Of a stretch of 64,000 bases of DNA, positions 37,901-48,566 are shown piece by piece (the first letter of the stretch is position 1; each line of letters starts with the position of its first letter). The notes below the pieces were generated by a model. The model was not told where the DNA came from. It made no database searches and saw only the letters and a list, made by a program, of their open reading frames with translations. Origin of the DNA: Odontesthes bonariensis (Eukaryota; Chordata; Actinopteri; Atheriniformes; Atherinopsidae); NCBI RefSeq assembly GCF_027942865.1, contig NC_134506.1, positions 16,080,436-16,144,435 of the forward strand, read 5' to 3'. A program made the translations under genes and the position numbers.

Positions 37901-40900
37901 TAAAGATTTTCTTGCTGACAAACATAAAAGCAATGTGCAACATGTGTGGAAGGACAAATATCCCTTCCAAACAGAGACAAACAAGTAAAAAGAAACACAA
38001 AAACAACCAGGCATGACATTTTGGATCCAAATTATATTAAGGCCAACCATATTATGCAAAAATGCTGCAAGCCTCCTCAAGAAAATTGGGTCAAGTGTAG
38101 ACAATACTCACATCTTCAAAGCGACATCCAGCTTGTGTTGCTGACTCATTGAGCTCTCCTTTCTTCTGACACATGAAAGGTACCATCTTTGTGCAGTTTT
38201 CAACCTGCCAACCGTGAGACTGTAGAAAGCAGACACAAGTTTGAGTCTGCAAGCTTCGTATAAAGAAAAGACTTAGTACAAACGCCACTGACAATCCCAC
38301 ACATGAAGGCTGAACCCGGCGGGTTGCGTTACTCAAATGCACAAACCTGCCCCGAGTAGAGGACGCAAGTGGGATCCTGAGTGGGCTGAAGGGGTTGGTT
38401 TTGGCCCCAGAACGTGAAGGTGACGGGTTGCTCATCGATCCATTTGAAGACAGTGGAGTCCATGTCGATACCAATCAGACCGATCCACACATCCAAAAAG
38501 TTGCCATCTGAAGGAGGAGGACACGGATGCAAACTTTAGCTATTCTTGTAAGCGGAAAATGAATAAATCTGACTGAAACAGTGAAAGTATGGGCCTGGTG
38601 AGAGAACGACGTTTGTAGCAGCAAAGAAATAATACATTTATGAAAAAATAAGGCTATGGTTGTTTTACGCATTTACTCGACTGCTGCTAGAACGATCCAG
38701 ATGTATCAGAATCAGAATACTTTATTGATCCCCAGGAGGATTAAAAGACCTGGGGGAAAATTCATCCAGAAAATTGTATGGAAAGATTTTTTACAAGGTA
38801 GACAATAGTCACTTAAAACACGTTAAAAGACAAATGTGTCGTACTGAATTGTGGAGAGGGACCGTTAAGAAGCTTTACAGCCATTTTCTGCTCAGGATTT
38901 GTGGGCAAGTTCTGAAATCAGGGTTTTTTTTATGACGCTGTGGGGCTCATGTAAAGTGGTTATTTATGAAGAGCTAAACTAGCCAGCCTAACTGGCTGAC
39001 TAATAGTCAGCTAACCGCTCTGCCCTCATCACAGAAATCCACCTTGCCTGAATGCCAGAATTTGCAAAACACAGGCCGCTTACTTGAATTGCAGATGAAT
39101 ATTGAGATAAAGAAAACCTTTTTTGATTTTGTCAACCGTGAAGCTGAAATGCAGCACAATCTTCAGTTCTGGTAACGCTGGTAAGGGCCAAGCTAGCACT
39201 CCTGTGCGGTGGTTGTTACGGGACTGTTTGCGTGTGGGCTGGAGTCACACTGAGGATTCATTTAGTGAATAACCGGCGCCACGGCACAGGTGGAAGAGTG
39301 CTGCGTAGCTACTCTGAGGACTGAGGTTATAAGAAGATTGGTGACCTGATATTGTGCAGAGTTACGGCGACGGAGAGTTGAAAGGCCAAACTAACAGCCG
39401 GCTCATTTCTGCACCCGGCACTTTTACAGACAGCTGGGATTAAGGGGTACGCCCTGATGCATCCGGCCGCCGGTGGGCTCATGCGACGCTGAAAGTCGGA
39501 CATACTCGCCATGAGAATGCAAGTCTTCACAATTAAACAATTCTGATCATTTTGTAACGTCACCGATGAGCAGTATGGTCGAGTTAAAACGCCTTCCTTT
39601 TGGCCCAGTAGTGTGGTTCATTTGAGCTGATCTGGGATGTGTCGATACATCTCTTCAGCAGGCCTGCCCACAGCAACTCACAGCAGGAAACCCTGCTCCT
39701 CTTCTCATGATTTTGAAACATAATTTCTATTAGTCATAGTTGACTGGGAAGTTAAAAACAATTTTTCCTTCATGTGGTTTATTCAGAGCAAAGACTACTC
39801 TGACTTTAAAGAGACATTCCTTGCAACCTGCCCCGTTACTTAGAGTTTCGTAAAATCCCCACCGGGAAGTACCACAGCCTGTAAATCCTGCCAAGAGTCT
39901 CTCAGCTCTCATTCAGGTGATTTTTCACACTTGTACTGTCAGATTCTCAGGCTGTTTTGCACATGCTGTTATTTTCCCCCGCCCGTCCACAGATGTTCAT
40001 CGATGTTTAGCCCACGGGACTTTTATGTCATTGTAAAACTTTCATTTGAAGCCTTCCATAGTGCATGTAGGGTCAGGGTCCAATTTTAGAAACAATCCTC
40101 TTCTGACAAGGCGATGTTTGTCTTTCTGCCTCCAAGCAAACTTTTGCTTTGTCAACCAGCAGTCCCAATTTTAAAGGAAATTGTCGACTGTTTGTTGCCT
40201 TTTCATCATGGATATATTTAGCGTTTGTGAGAATGTAAGTTCCTTTGATTCCGCTCTTCCTGCTCACACAAATGACATCAGCCTTTCCCCTATTATACAT
40301 CCAATCAACACATGATGTTGCACAGAAGTATGCGAGTTACAACACACGTTTCCCAACTAGATTTGCCAAACTTTTGTCAGAACCTTTAAGCATCGCTTTT
40401 TTTTTCCTTTTTAAAAAGAGTACCTACAGAAAACTGGAGCAAAGTTTTGAGCAAACAACCATTAATTCAATGAACAAGGGTCCGGGTGACAGATGACCAG
40501 GATGCAAATGTGAGTGGGGAAAGAGGAAAACGAAGATACCGTGTCTATTATAATAACAATAACGGAAAATATAAGTTTATGCAATGAGTTTATGGCAGAA
40601 TACCTACTCCTCCCCCATCCTACAAATAACCGACCGATGAAAAATTTGGCTAAGACTTTTCTCGTCGACTGTTAGTGAGAAGCCTGGATGTTTGCCTTCA
40701 GATTCCGCTGGTATTTAGCTGACTGACTATAAGTAGCAGTATTTCTTAAAACTTTGTAGCGTTTTCAATGCTTACAGTCTCAGACGTTAAAAGTAGTCTG
40801 AGATGTAAAACCTGGGGAAGCCTAAACTTCTACACGGTTTTCCTTTCTTTTTTATTTGATACATTAAAACAAAATAATAACGTGTTGAATCTTCTTAAAA

Positions 40901-43900
40901 TGCCAGAGAGAAATAGGGCTGTAGCGATACACTAGTCTCACAATACGATACGATACACGATATTCAGCCAACGATACGATTCGATACACTTACATCGTTT
41001 TCTGGGGGGAAAAAAAAGGGACAGTGCAATTTGACATGAATCGTTGCTGATTGGACTGGTGGTCCAACCTTTGAACCGGAAGGAAAACTCAGCCAGACAA
41101 ACAGAAACAAACGAACATGTCACAAACGTGAGAGCTATGCACTTTATACCACATTTTTATGAACTAATTTATCGTATTGTATTACCTTAATATTCTGTGT
41201 TTTCACTAATTGTAACATCTGACTTTTCAATAAAGTTTGCTTAAAAAAAAAATAATAATCGATACTCGCGGCTGGAAAATCGATACTTTATCGGGAAACG
41301 AAATATCGATATATATCGCAGTATCGATAAAATTGCTCAGCCCTAGAGAGAAAATATAGTCTTTATCTCGATGCCTTAAGTTAGAGATCAGTTCATCTTT
41401 TATTCATAGCAAATGCTTGCATGGCACTCCATATCCGAATAAAACAATCTACTCCAGGAACGCTGAACATTAAAGTTTTACCTGTATGGAAATGAGTGCT
41501 GATCATCTCTTTGCTGTCAACGGAGTGGAAACTGGCTAAAATCCCTCCCTCTGTGCTGTTGCAGTGCATCTGAGCATCCATAAAGTTTTTTGGGTTGTCC
41601 TTCACTAACTTGTAACACCAGCCACTCCAGGGCACCCAACCCTCTGGACACACGGTTTCATTATATACAAGAGCCCCTGTGGAAAAGAAAAGCAAGACAG
41701 ACCAGTTGCTATGAGGGGCGAACACAGCTTTGTATTCAAACAAAATTGACTGTAAGGACGTTTTTATTTGTACAATGTTAAGCCCCGTTTTTAAATCAAG
41801 ACTCTCCATCTAAACAGAGGTGTGTTTTCAGTTTGAGCAGCAGTACAATTACAAAGAAAAACAATACCTAAATGTCATGACACATCATGGACAAGTGGAG
41901 CGAGGTCAAAGGTAGAACCATTTACGCTCTGGTGTGGATCCAGATCACGAGTTCAAACCCTCGACGGAGGCGTTTGCCTGATCGTCCTCCAGTTTAAAAT
42001 GGGACTCAGAAGAATTATGACGGTGAAAAAAAGTGAAAGCTGCAGCCGACCCACCTGGTGCTGTTGTGTCAGAAGCATTCACCCTCTTCTCGCAGATGTA
42101 TGGCAGCCGTTTGTTGCACGACTCAGATTCGTACTTCTTTCCGGCGTTCAGGACGCCGCAGTCTGACTCAATCAACATGGAGGAAAACGGCATTCCTGTC
42201 AAATAAATCCCCCGACCCAAACACAATGAATGTCAATAAAGCCAAACCCTGAAGGCAAGCAGAGCAGACGCAGACACCTGTGTTAATCTGTCCACAACGA
42301 TCTTATCAACTGTGTTTTACAGAGATGTGAAACAGAAGAAATGTTCTGTTCCAGTCCAACACAGCTCCGCCAGCAGCAACACTGACGCATTAGAAATTAT
42401 TTCAGCCATGAGGAGCCCATATCAATACAAGGCCACATGGCTGCTGTATCCTTGTCTTTCACACTAACATGTTTCCTTAAAGGCATTAAGAAAAGAAGAA
42501 AAAAAACGGCTACAACAGCAGGCAGGCTTGATAAAGCCATCCATTCAGTTCCATTAACGGGTAATTCAGCAACACCAACAATCCCAGTGCCACACTGTGT
42601 CCAATAACCAGGCCCACTCAGCTTCTTTACAACACTGCCCACATTGTTTCTCTGACTGAAACCAATGTTTATAGAAGAGCAACGCTCAACAGGATGCAGA
42701 ACTTGCTTTGCACAAACAAACTGCAAAATGCAAGCTGCAAAAGCATCCTCGTTCTTTATCTTTTTCTCCCTTCATCACAACACACATTCCAATTTTCAGA
42801 CCTATGTATTTAGTGAAGAACAACAATGCATCAATCTGCCTTCAGAAAGATTACAAAGAAACAAAGAAACAAAAAAAACAGCCATTACCTTCATCCCAGC
42901 GCAGGAAGGAGAGAGGAGAGCCGTCCGACCACTGCCAGCCCTGAGAGGTGTCCAACTGGTGAAGGCCGATCCACATCTTTGCAGGCATTCTGCCAAGGCC
43001 GTCCAAAACTGCACGGAGCAACATCACAGCAAACAAAACAAGCCCGTTTAACAAAGGAAGGGATCGGTTATAAAAAATAAATAGATACATGCTCATATGA
43101 CTCATGAAGAACATTCGTAGCTGTGAAGACAAAGTAGCCAGAAGCCCTGCCTCACGGTCGCATGCCTCTGCTAAAAAGTTACACTGAATAATCTAATCTG
43201 CCAAGACTCGTACAAAAGGTCTGAAGGAATCACAAGTAACAAGTATCATCTGTATTCAATCAGCAGTTTCAACGTTACCTGAGATTAGTGCCACCAACAC
43301 AGCGTTGCAGAACTGACATATTTATGTGAAGCCAGTCGTCGGATACAAAATATCATTGCGTTTCGTAATCAGACGCGATGCGAAACTTTGTCATAATTAG
43401 CGCTGAACTCTTGAGTTATGGCGAAAAGATGTTTTGTGCGGTGACGAATGCCGTTTGTCCGACCCTAAAAGGAGTTTATGATATGTTGCTTTCATGAGAT
43501 GCTCTACAAATGTTACAACAAAAAGGCAGTGAGGCTGCAGTGTTTGCTTCCAAGGACGGGCTTCTAAACCACAGGCAGGCATCAAAGGGCCGAGACACCT
43601 TTGGGCCTTTAAAGCCCTTTAGTTCACTCTTCAAATATCTCAGAAGTGCTTGAACTTACTCCAACTGTTTTCGGTTTGAGTTTTGTAATGCAGTTGTGGA
43701 AATCCCACAGCACGAAAGAAGAAAACGAAAGGGGAACCAAAGGAGGAGGTAGATGAGAGGGTTCGGGCTCAACCAAGGCATCTGCAGCACTGCAGCAGTT
43801 GTATGTGTAAGTTCCATCTTACAGGACGTTTGGTGGTGAAAGCATGCAGAACCGCCCAGGGACACCTATCTGAGCATGATCTTAGCGTTTAGGCCAGAGT

Positions 43901-46900
43901 CATTCTAACTTCCCTGTTCCTTTCTGTTATTTTTACATAGATTAAAAAAAAGAAGCAATAAGTAGGAGAAACCAGGTAACAAACTTGAGAAAAGCACAAC
44001 GAAAAAAAAGTCACCACGGAAGGAAAGGAGAAGGCAACAGTAATAAAGTTATGACACAGACCGTGACGTCTTAGTGAGATGAAAAGGCTTTTTTTTTTTT
44101 TTTTTTTTGTTTTAAATGACTGGAGTGATAAACAGGGAACTAATGCTCCAATTAAGCTAACTACGACTAAATCTGAAAGCTCACTGCCATATTTACCAAT
44201 GATGGTGACCGAAAAAAGTACTGTGATATTATTCGTATAAATGAATTACTTATTTTTTTGTTGTTATTGACAAATACTGATGTCCGTATTTCCTATTTTT
44301 GTTGTCATATAGATGGAGAAAAGGGAGGAGCAAAAGAGGCATCTTGAGGAGGTAATGACACTGGTAGCTCTCAGCCAGTCTTACAGGTTGCTGAGGTGAG
44401 ATCGCCCGGTCCCGACACACTGAGCAGATCGGCTCCCTGACTATGACATGAATCCAAAGCTTCGTGCCAGGTCACCGCAGCGTTGGAAACAAACTCATAG
44501 CACGAGTCATCTTCTGGACCAGCAAACAGGGTGTGGCAGCCATCCTCTGCAACGTCAGACAGGCAGTGTTTGGCATACATGCGAGAACAAATAGGAGAAA
44601 TTCAGCTGCCAGCGCACAATTTTTAGGAGTAATGTTGTGATGTAAAAGAAAAAAAAAAAGGCAGCTGGAGACTGCATAATTCTGCGTTTTGCCAAATAAA
44701 AGAGCACAAAGACAACCTAAAAAAAAGGACAACATACCAGGCAATAGACAGTGCCCCTTCTTCTTCTCTTGATCGTAGTCTGAGGAAGTAGCACACCAGG
44801 ACAGTCCAGGAAAATCTGAATCCGGAAGGCATCCGTGATACCAGCTGCCGTTGTACTTGAAGGGGAACTCGCAGGGGATTCCAGCAGAGTTCCCGTTGGC
44901 GGTGTGCACGACTATGAAAAAGAAGAGATGTACAAAGTCAGAGTCCCCTGCTATTTGTGCCCTTTTTAAGACACCTAAATCCAAAACGGTGATTTGTTAG
45001 AGAAAATTTTGCTGCATACATCAAAGCACTTCTTTCGTTTCAGGACGCATACTACTGAGCACAAGTTCCTGCGAAGATACCCGCGATCAAAGTTACAACC
45101 GTTCCTGTACGGTGGCGAAGTCGCTGGGTGAATGTGAGAGAGGCATATTCAGCTGTGAGCAAAATGCTCCTGGCCTAGAAAAACAAGTCACGATGTAGGT
45201 TTGTAGCCTCAAAGACACAAGGAGACTGCGGCGAAAACCAAGAGTTATAGATGAACAAACAGTTCTGATCCAGATAAAGATTAAGAGAAGGACGTTAATG
45301 CATTTCAGCTCCAGCTTCGATCATCTCAGTTGTTTTATACAAAGACTTAAGCTTAAATAAAAAGAAAAGCCCGCAGCGATGGAGATGTAAATAAAGTGAT
45401 GGGGTAAAGAGCTCATATTTTGTTCATTTACAGGTTCATAATTTAATTTTGGTTCATAGTTTTTTTTTTAAGCTTTCACGTTCAAAAGTTTTCATCTTTC
45501 TATCAATCTTCACACTGCCGGGTCATCTATTGTCCCCTGCACTTCCTCACACGGACTCCCCCCCCAGAGTCAATGTGGACGACGACAGAGGAGTTGAAAC
45601 TGCCAAAAATAAGCGTTTTTGGTTTCTTTTTCCATCATTTAAAAGCAACATGTGGAGGTTTACGGGGTTGATAGAAAAAAAAAAAAAAAAACCTTCCTCA
45701 TAGAACGCACCTGTGTTTCATCCCTTGAGGCCTCCTCTCGCTCTTTGTACTCAGTCAGTGTGCATGTAAGACGTTATAAAAACCACAAGCATAGGTTGCT
45801 GTAATGAAAAGCTCCCTTGGTATTACAAAGTGTCACTTCCTCATACAGTTATTTACTACGTCACTGTTTTCGCTAAGAATATCCATTTAAAATACACCGC
45901 CTGTCACATGCGAGTCAAAACTAGAGACGCCACTTCTCGCACTCCAGCAAAAATGCCCGAACAGTGAATGAAGCAAAGAATAAAGTTCTACAGAAGCATC
46001 TGTGGGACTAAGAAATGATCCTGAAAAAAATTGCAACTGTATCAGTCTTAGAAGATAACGGCAAAACTGTCTTAAACATATGTGGTATGACATCATTCCT
46101 CTGAGTACTTCCCCATATGAAAATGTACATTTCTTTTTAAACTTTGCGTCGCTGTTACATTAAATATATATGTGACAGCACCGTCATGCTGTGAGCCAAA
46201 CCGTTAAAGGAAAGCCAAAGTCAGCTTGAACACTGCTCTCAACATTTGTGATGTGTGTCAGATGACTGCAAAGTGATTATACACGAAGGAAGTCCCCCAA
46301 AATACTCCGCTTCGAGAGGAGTTCCTTCTCCTTAACTTAGAATTAGACGTGCCATGTTGTTATATTGCATAAAGGAGCAGTTAGCTAACAGGAGTGGAGC
46401 CGACTAGCCTGTCAGGCTTACTTTAAAATGTACCAGAACCGGTTTGTGTGACACAACAACGGCCAGAGACAATTGTGTATGTACTCAATGTACCGATGTA
46501 TCACATGATCAGAGTAACTCCACAACCTGCCCAAGAAGTGAATCCTCAGACCAAACTTAATTTGCTCCACTCAACACTCAAAGTGAATTTAACACTACTT
46601 TTTTTTTTTTTTTTTTTTTTCCCCTCAGCCAGCAATGTCCACAAGCATTAGGCCATCCATCTACTGTGAGCCTTTTGTCTCTTGGATATCAGAGGAGAGG
46701 CCACACTTACCGCGATAAGGCCTATGGCAGATGTTGTCCTGGGATCCTCCTCTTGCCCAGGTCTCAGTAGTGTCCCGCTTGACCACAACTTTGCCGTCGC
46801 TGACTGCCAGGCCCATCTGATATGCGGTGTGCACGGCCCCATCCAGGCAGCGCCACCCCAGCAGCATGCTGGAGCCACAGTCCACCAGAACCAATGACTT

Positions 46901-48566
46901 GGCGGGAACGTTCAGCGCCAAGCAGAGGGATGTGGCCACGTGGAAGAGCCGGTGACCCGAACCCCACTTCCACAACTGGGATCTGCTGTTTGGATCACAG
47001 GTGGCTGTGCTCAAGTCTGTTGAGGACCCTGCAAGCAGGCACTCCCCCGTGCTGAGATGCTGAATGGTGAAAGCATCCTCGTCTGTGGTGAACGGACAGG
47101 AAATCCCCCGCAAAAAAAAAAGGGAAAAATGTAAAAATTAGTTGACAGTTAATATGTTATTATGATTGATTATATACAGGCAAACAGCAGACACATCGAT
47201 CTAACATTTGTGACAGTTTTGGACCGATGAGCTGTGTCTGTGTGTCGGTATGAAGGCTCGACGTGATAAAGGAAGGAAGAGAAATGGAAAGATCCAACTG
47301 TGAGCCTTCGCAAAGATGGCAAAGGACACAGAAAGACAAATAATCAACTCAAAATCAACTAAAAACTAAAACACAGATGCAGCACTATTCAGAAGGTACA
47401 CAAAGAGCCATAGTGTCACTTATCAGAGATGTGCACTACTTTCATAATCGAGCTCTGGAAAACAGATGGACAAGTGCTTCAGACTTGGCTCAGGGATTAT
47501 CAAGGCAAAACAGAAACAGGAGCAAAAAGAAAAATGAAACTATTCTTCGGTCAGTGACACCAAGACAAGTTTGCTCGGCTCGGGTGAGGTCCAGTGATCA
47601 GACTACGACTGTGAATGCAAACGTACAAACAGGGACCCACAAAGGTGGGAGTGTGACGATAAGAAGCCAACAAAACACAGCTTTGGGTTATGGCAGTGCA
47701 ACATAAAATGAGAATGATATTTCTGCATTTAAAATAATCGATCCAAACGGCAAAAAAAAGGTTTTCATGTCACATCAGAGCAAACTGTTCAGTTCAGAAA
47801 TTAAAGGCGATGCAATTTTGAATGATTTGACATGTAAGTGATGTGGCGTAGGATAATCCTCACTTCTGTTACACGGTTTGAATAGATCAGTAGCTACATT
47901 CATGAATAAGTACATTATTCCCCTCGCAGAGAGCCTAAAAGAACAGCATCCTGCTGGGGAGAGACACATAACACGAGAAGTGCACAGATGGGGAGGACAC
48001 CTCACAGCCCGAGGAAATATTTATGAGTGATTGGGTCTAAATATGAAGCACTTTTCCGACAAAAACGTCCCCAAGCTGGGCTTTCTAAAATAGACAACGA
48101 TATCACATTACAGCCCGACGGAGTTGTGTTACAGCAACTCAGTTGAATTATTGCTGGATTATACGGCAGACAATATGGAACACATAACAGGCTACGAGGA
48201 GGGATGAGTATGTTTGAGCTGCCAGAGTGTGAAGTACAATAGAAATAGAAATAAAAACCTTAATGGAGGACGGGAAACGTTTAATAAACTGGCAAAAACC
48301 AAATCAACAACTGAAGGCAGACACTAACCAGCGTCTGCCTTCAGTTGTTGATTTGTAATCGTTGTCCTGAGACTTAAGTCGCAACGGAGTGTTTATCCAA
48401 ACAGTTTGGTCAGAGTTGAACAATGTGGCAAGTGGGCAAACCGAAAGTGAAGTGTCGCAGATTACTTACCAGAACCTTGAACCGGTGAACAAGTTCCCCG
48501 GAGAACTGCCGTGTCCAACAACGTCAACAAACAAAGGCAAAGTGTCGCTCCGTACAATTTCAGCAT
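22873..48566 (-). CDS. ly75: LY75 (CD205, DEC-205) endocytic receptor
   Basis: Thirty-five coding exons join in one frame: 48470-48566, 46711-47082, 44738-44911, 44385-44546, 42889-43008, 42055-42195, 41482-41676, 38347-38507, 38112-38219, 37528-37616, 37181-37350, 36035-36234, 35511-35653, 35019-35097, 32523-32594, 32199-32322, 32043-32078, 31786-31955, 30620-30687, 30433-30509, 29474-29610, 28912-29017, 28344-28504, 27942-28071, 27362-27582, 27115-27277, 26358-26522, 26135-26257, 25674-25859, 25344-25567, 25039-25240, 24786-24947, 23749-23865, 23169-23351, 22873-23045. They total 5211 nt, 1736 residues (human 1722). Domain order is signal peptide, ricin-B, FN2, ten C-type lectin-like domains, membrane span, tail. 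Ten lectin-like domains are specific to LY75; the other family members have eight. The family takes up ligands for endosomal delivery. No EPN or QPD sugar-binding motif was seen, as expected for LY75. Confidence 0.95.
23169..24947 (-). CDS. ly75: LY75 exons 32-34: C-type lectin-like domain 10
   Basis: Exons 24786-24947, 23749-23865 and 23169-23351 encode about residues 1526-1679. They include [42 protein letters not shown] and [11 protein letters not shown] Tc1 relic lies in the intron between exons 32 and 33. Confidence 0.9.
23880..24720 (-). mobile_element. Tc1/mariner transposase relic
   Basis: The minus strand carries fragments of a Tc1-type transposase: [31 protein letters not shown] and [11 protein letters not shown]. 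The helix-turn-helix part is recognisable up to about 24.7 kb. Many stops and indels are present. It lies in the LY75 intron between exons 32 and 33. Confidence 0.8.
25039..25567 (-). CDS. ly75: LY75 exons 30-31: C-type lectin-like domain 9
   Basis: Exons 25344-25567 and 25039-25240 encode about residues 1384-1525. They include [44 protein letters not shown] and GAICYTTT. The acceptor (ccaaag before AATCC) was chosen over a later AG because only it keeps the frame open. Confidence 0.88.
25674..26522 (-). CDS. ly75: LY75 exons 27-29: C-type lectin-like domain 8
   Basis: Exons 26358-26522, 26135-26257 and 25674-25859 encode about residues 1226-1383. They include [43 protein letters not shown] and VTCKLDY. 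Donors of exons 28 and 29 are the weak form GTTGGY. Confidence 0.9.
26611..26660 (+). repeat. (AAAT)n microsatellite
   Basis: Repeated aaataaat units in the LY75 intron between exons 26 and 27. Confidence 0.9.
27115..27582 (-). CDS. ly75: LY75 exons 25-26: C-type lectin-like domain 7
   Basis: Exons 27362-27582 and 27115-27277 encode about residues 1098-1225. They include [45 protein letters not shown] and GAICHKPR. Confidence 0.92.
27942..29017 (-). CDS. ly75: LY75 exons 22-24: C-type lectin-like domain 6
   Basis: Exons 28912-29017, 28344-28504 and 27942-28071 encode about residues 966-1097. They include [36 protein letters not shown] and [10 protein letters not shown]. Confidence 0.9.
29474..32078 (-). 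CDS. ly75: LY75 exons 17-21: C-type lectin-like domain 5
   Basis: Exons 32043-32078 (12-residue linker [11 protein letters not shown]), 31786-31955, 30620-30687, 30433-30509 and 29474-29610 encode about residues 803-965. They include [27 protein letters not shown] and YSFVCEKH. The linker KTPKYPEWY is an LY75 hallmark. Confidence 0.88.
30729..30761 (+). repeat. Poly(A) tract
   Basis: About 30 consecutive A in an LY75 intron. Similar homopolymers lie near 17217 (T), 28298 (A), 34159 (A), 34883 (T), 44090 (T) and 46599 (T). Confidence 0.9.
32199..35653 (-). CDS. ly75: LY75 exons 13-16: C-type lectin-like domain 4
   Basis: Exons 35511-35653, 35019-35097, 32523-32594 and 32199-32322 encode about residues 664-802. 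They include [39 protein letters not shown] and LEWVCQIPR, the last nearly identical to human LY75. The intron between exons 14 and 15 is packed with DNA transposons. The acceptor of exon 16 (ctccgttag) was chosen because it keeps the frame. Confidence 0.88.
32662..33315. mobile_element. Palindromic TTAA element 1
   Basis: The 654-base element is flanked by TTAA on both sides (32658-32661, 33316-33319). Its ends read AGGATAAGACCG and the exact complement. Two arms of about 265 bases (32662-32929 and 33049-33315) are almost identical inverted copies around a loop of about 120 bases. The TTAA target and AGG termini suggest Kolobok-like or piggyBac-like mobilisation. No transposase is present. 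Confidence 0.9.
33342..34044. mobile_element. Palindromic TTAA element 2
   Basis: The 703-base element begins 23 bases after element 1's right target copy and is again flanked by TTAA (33338-33341, 34045-34048). Ends read AGGGTTAGTTCGCC and AGTGTTAGTTCGCC (complement). Arms of about 275 bases fold back around about 150 bases. Its sequence differs from element 1, so it is a separate family with the same target preference. Confidence 0.88.
34250..34830 (-). mobile_element. Tc1/mariner-like transposase relic
   Basis: On the minus strand, an ATG near 34830 begins a degraded transposase N-terminus ([23 protein letters not shown]). The + strand phrases at 34260-34330 and 34370-34440 match a fish Tc1-type family as I remember it. 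It is heavily decayed and lies in LY75 intron 14. Confidence 0.6.
36035..37616 (-). CDS. ly75: LY75 exons 10-12: C-type lectin-like domain 3
   Basis: Exons 37528-37616, 37181-37350 and 36035-36234 encode about residues 511-663. They include [32 protein letters not shown] and FKAGTICR. A Pro-rich linker ([13 protein letters not shown]) precedes the start of domain 4. Confidence 0.9.
36370..36935 (-). mobile_element. Tc1/mariner transposase relic
   Basis: The minus strand encodes [20 protein letters not shown], the helix-turn-helix part of the same Tc1 type as the relic at 23.9 kb. Only the 5' part and flank of the element remain. It lies in the LY75 intron between exons 11 and 12. Confidence 0.75.
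38112..41676 (-). CDS. ly75: LY75 exons 7-9: C-type lectin-like domain 2
   Basis: Exons 41482-41676, 38347-38507 and 38112-38219 encode about residues 356-510. Landmarks are [36 protein letters not shown] and MVPFMCQKK. The intron between exons 7 and 8 holds an hAT element. Confidence 0.9.
38706..38765 (+). repeat. Short dispersed repeat fragment
   Basis: The phrase atcagaatactttattgatc is one I associate with a very common fish interspersed repeat. The fragment lies in the LY75 intron between exons 7 and 8. No family assignment is made. Confidence 0.35.
38780..40900. other. LY75 intron without recognised content
   Basis: This is the longest plain stretch of the intron between exons 7 and 8. 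I see no exon, RNA gene or intact mobile element. Confidence 0.5.
40914..41345. mobile_element. Short hAT non-autonomous element
   Basis: The element starts TAGGGCTG and ends with CAGCCCTA, flanked by a perfect 8-bp duplication GAGAGAAA (40906-40913, 41346-41353). It is 432 bases long and full of cgatac/tatcg motifs. It has no coding capacity. It lies in LY75 intron 7. Confidence 0.9.
42055..44546 (-). CDS. ly75: LY75 exons 4-6: C-type lectin-like domain 1
   Basis: Exons 44385-44546, 42889-43008 and 42055-42195 encode about residues 215-355. Landmarks are [38 protein letters not shown] and [10 protein letters not shown] Ser/Thr linker ([10 protein letters not shown]) follows. Confidence 0.9.
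44738..44911 (-). CDS. ly75: LY75 exon 3: fibronectin type II domain
   Basis: Residues 157-214 contain [18 protein letters not shown] and [11 protein letters not shown], the FN2 signature with its four cysteines. Confidence 0.95.
46711..47082 (-). CDS. ly75: LY75 exon 2: ricin-B (cysteine-rich) domain
   Basis: The exon encodes residues 33-156, beginning [19 protein letters not shown]. It carries the Q-x-W-like [14 protein letters not shown] repeat and paired cysteines of the beta-trefoil domain. Confidence 0.92.
48300..48355. other. Perfect 23-bp hairpin in LY75 intron 1
   Basis: The arm 48300-48322 (caaatcaacaactgaaggca and 3 more bases) is exactly complementary to 48333-48355. The loop is 10 bases (actaaccagc). 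No TA, TTAA or 8-bp target duplication is evident. Confidence 0.85.
48470..48566 (-). CDS. ly75: LY75 exon 1: start and signal peptide
   Basis: The ATG at 48566 opens [20 protein letters not shown], a typical signal peptide with a Leu/Cys-rich core. It is followed by [10 protein letters not shown] and a good donor (gtaagt). The frame continues open upstream with no obvious alternative start of better quality. Confidence 0.88.
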
